Of a stretch of DNA of 5,349 nt, positions 4,761 through 5,349 are shown piece after piece (position 1 is the stretch's first letter; each line of letters starts with the position of its first letter). The position numbers were made by a program, and so were the translations under genes. This DNA is from Anaerolineae bacterium. GTDB taxonomy: Bacteria > Chloroflexota > Anaerolineae > B4-G1 > SLSP01. A model generated the notes under the pieces. That model ran no database searches. It was not told where the DNA came from and was given only the letters and a program-made list of their open reading frames with translations. The stretch lies in the NCBI GenBank assembly GCA_016934645.1, contig JAFGSL010000650.1:1-5349 (forward strand), read 5' to 3'.

Positions 4761-5349
4761 TCAGCCTTCCTGCGGGACGGCGACGTTGTAGCCGAGGTAA
4801 TGTTCCAATGCCTCGCGCAGCGGCGCTTGCACCAGATCACGCGTCACGCTGACATGGTGCCGGTAGCCGTGATAGCCGACGTGCAGCAGCACGTCTTGCA
4901 AGTGCGCGATCTCGGCCACTCCGCCGCACCCGAAGAATTCCGGCGGGATCGGGTCCGTGGTGAACTTCCCCTGGCCCAGGTAGAAGTGCAGCTTCCCCGC
5001 CTCGGTGAGCAGGCTGCCGAAGGTGAAGTCGAAGGGCGCGATCCGCCCGACGTGGCAGCCGTAGCTGCACCCCTCGCCCACAGCGTTCGCCAGAATCGCG
5101 TGATCCGCGATGTGACCGCGATCCGTCATCAACGCCTGGGGCACCGGCCCGCAGTGGAAGAGAATGCACTTGTCATCGTCATCGGCGTAGTTGTTATTCC
5201 AGTCCAGGCAGGTCGCCGGTTCGCCGGAGGCCAGGTGCAACGCGCGCATCGCCACCGCGTTGCCGACGTCCACCTCGCAGGCCGCCGGGAAGCCGCGATT
5301 GTTCAACTCGCCCAGCAGCACGCAGCCGGAGATGCCAAGCTGCTGCTGC
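4761..5349 (-). CDS. L-fucose/L-arabinose isomerase-like protein, C-terminal part
   Basis: The frame is open from the right window edge (first complete codon 5348-5346) to TGA at 4763-4761, giving 195 residues, roughly the last two fifths of a fucose/arabinose isomerase family protein (COG2407-like). These metal-dependent enzymes interconvert aldoses and ketoses. Visible are LLGELNNRGFPAACEVDVGNA (11-31 of the fragment; Glu14 and Glu25 are candidate metal ligands), LDWNNNY (48-54), KCILFHCGPVP (60-70) and a glycine/histidine-rich end (LHVGYHGYRHHVSV) before LEHYLGYNVAVPQEG. The CEVD and FHCG patterns are the basis of the call. There is no start within the window; an internal GTG at 5321 only mimics one. 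It is the first gene seen in the operon and would supply the ketose for the kinase and aldolase. Which sugar is used cannot be told from the fragment. Confidence 0.88.
   Translation of the reverse strand, partial: QQQLGISGCVLLGELNNRGFPAACEVDVGNAVAMRALHLASGEPATCLDWNNNYADDDDKCILFHCGPVPQALMTDRGHIADHAILANAVGEGCSYGCHVGRIAPFDFTFGSLLTEAGKLHFYLGQGKFTTDPIPPEFFGCGGVAEIAHLQDVLLHVGYHGYRHHVSVTRDLVQAPLREALEHYLGYNVAVPQEG

Noticed and set aside
3853..5349. Sulfoquinovose degradation operon
   Set aside because: Some sulfoglycolysis pathways use an isomerase and an aldolase, but an FGGY kinase is not expected there and no sulfo-sugar enzyme is visible in the window.

Overview
The window looks bacterial. Every gene I can support lies on the minus strand, so transcription runs from high to low coordinates. 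The mixture of sugar catabolism, stacked toxin-antitoxin pairs with PemK/MazF and TumE-like toxins, and heptameric intergenic repeats is what I would expect from a Chloroflexota genome (Anaerolineae or Caldilineae type), with a cyanobacterium as the second guess. This is inference from protein style, not proof. Base composition changes along the window: the sugar operon (about 2210-5349) is GC-rich, the toxin-antitoxin region (about 300-2040) is intermediate, and the first 300 bases are AT-rich. This fits a conserved operon next to an accessory island.

Right part (5349 to 2210): a sugar operon. It contains the C-terminal part of a fucose/arabinose-isomerase-like enzyme (4761-5349, cut by the window edge), a class II zinc-type ketose-phosphate aldolase of the FBA/tagatose-bisphosphate family (3853-4758, starting 2 bases after the isomerase stop), and a full-length FGGY carbohydrate kinase (2210-3733). 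Together they predict aldose to ketose, ketose to ketose phosphate, then aldol cleavage to dihydroxyacetone phosphate and an aldehyde. The sugar itself cannot be read from the sequence. Between aldolase and kinase lies a 100-base array of heptamer repeats (TACTCCY and GGAGTAT) whose two arms can pair in the mRNA just upstream of the kinase ribosome binding site. A second, shorter heptamer repeat forms a hairpin over the kinase stop codon.

Middle (2192 to 2041): a gene-free stretch of about 150 bases with three copies of a GTGCGT-type repeat arranged as inverted and direct copies.

Left-middle (2047 to 303): two consecutive toxin-antitoxin operons. The first is an uncharacterised antitoxin-like protein (1675-2001) overlapping a TumE-family (DUF6516-like) toxin by ATGA (1298-1678). 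The second is a ribbon-helix-helix-like antitoxin (854-1084) overlapping a MazF/PemK toxin (544-867), followed after one base by a small six-cysteine protein (303-542). Each operon has a recognisable promoter overlapped by a perfect inverted repeat, as expected for autoregulation. Between the two operons lies a 21-codon ORF (1146-1211), a diverged copy of the start of the cysteine protein gene that ends abruptly, evidence of duplication or module insertion.

Left end (189 to 1): the start of a small acidic protein with its own promoter and ribosome binding site, truncated by the window edge. No RNA genes, CRISPR arrays, transposases or origins were seen.
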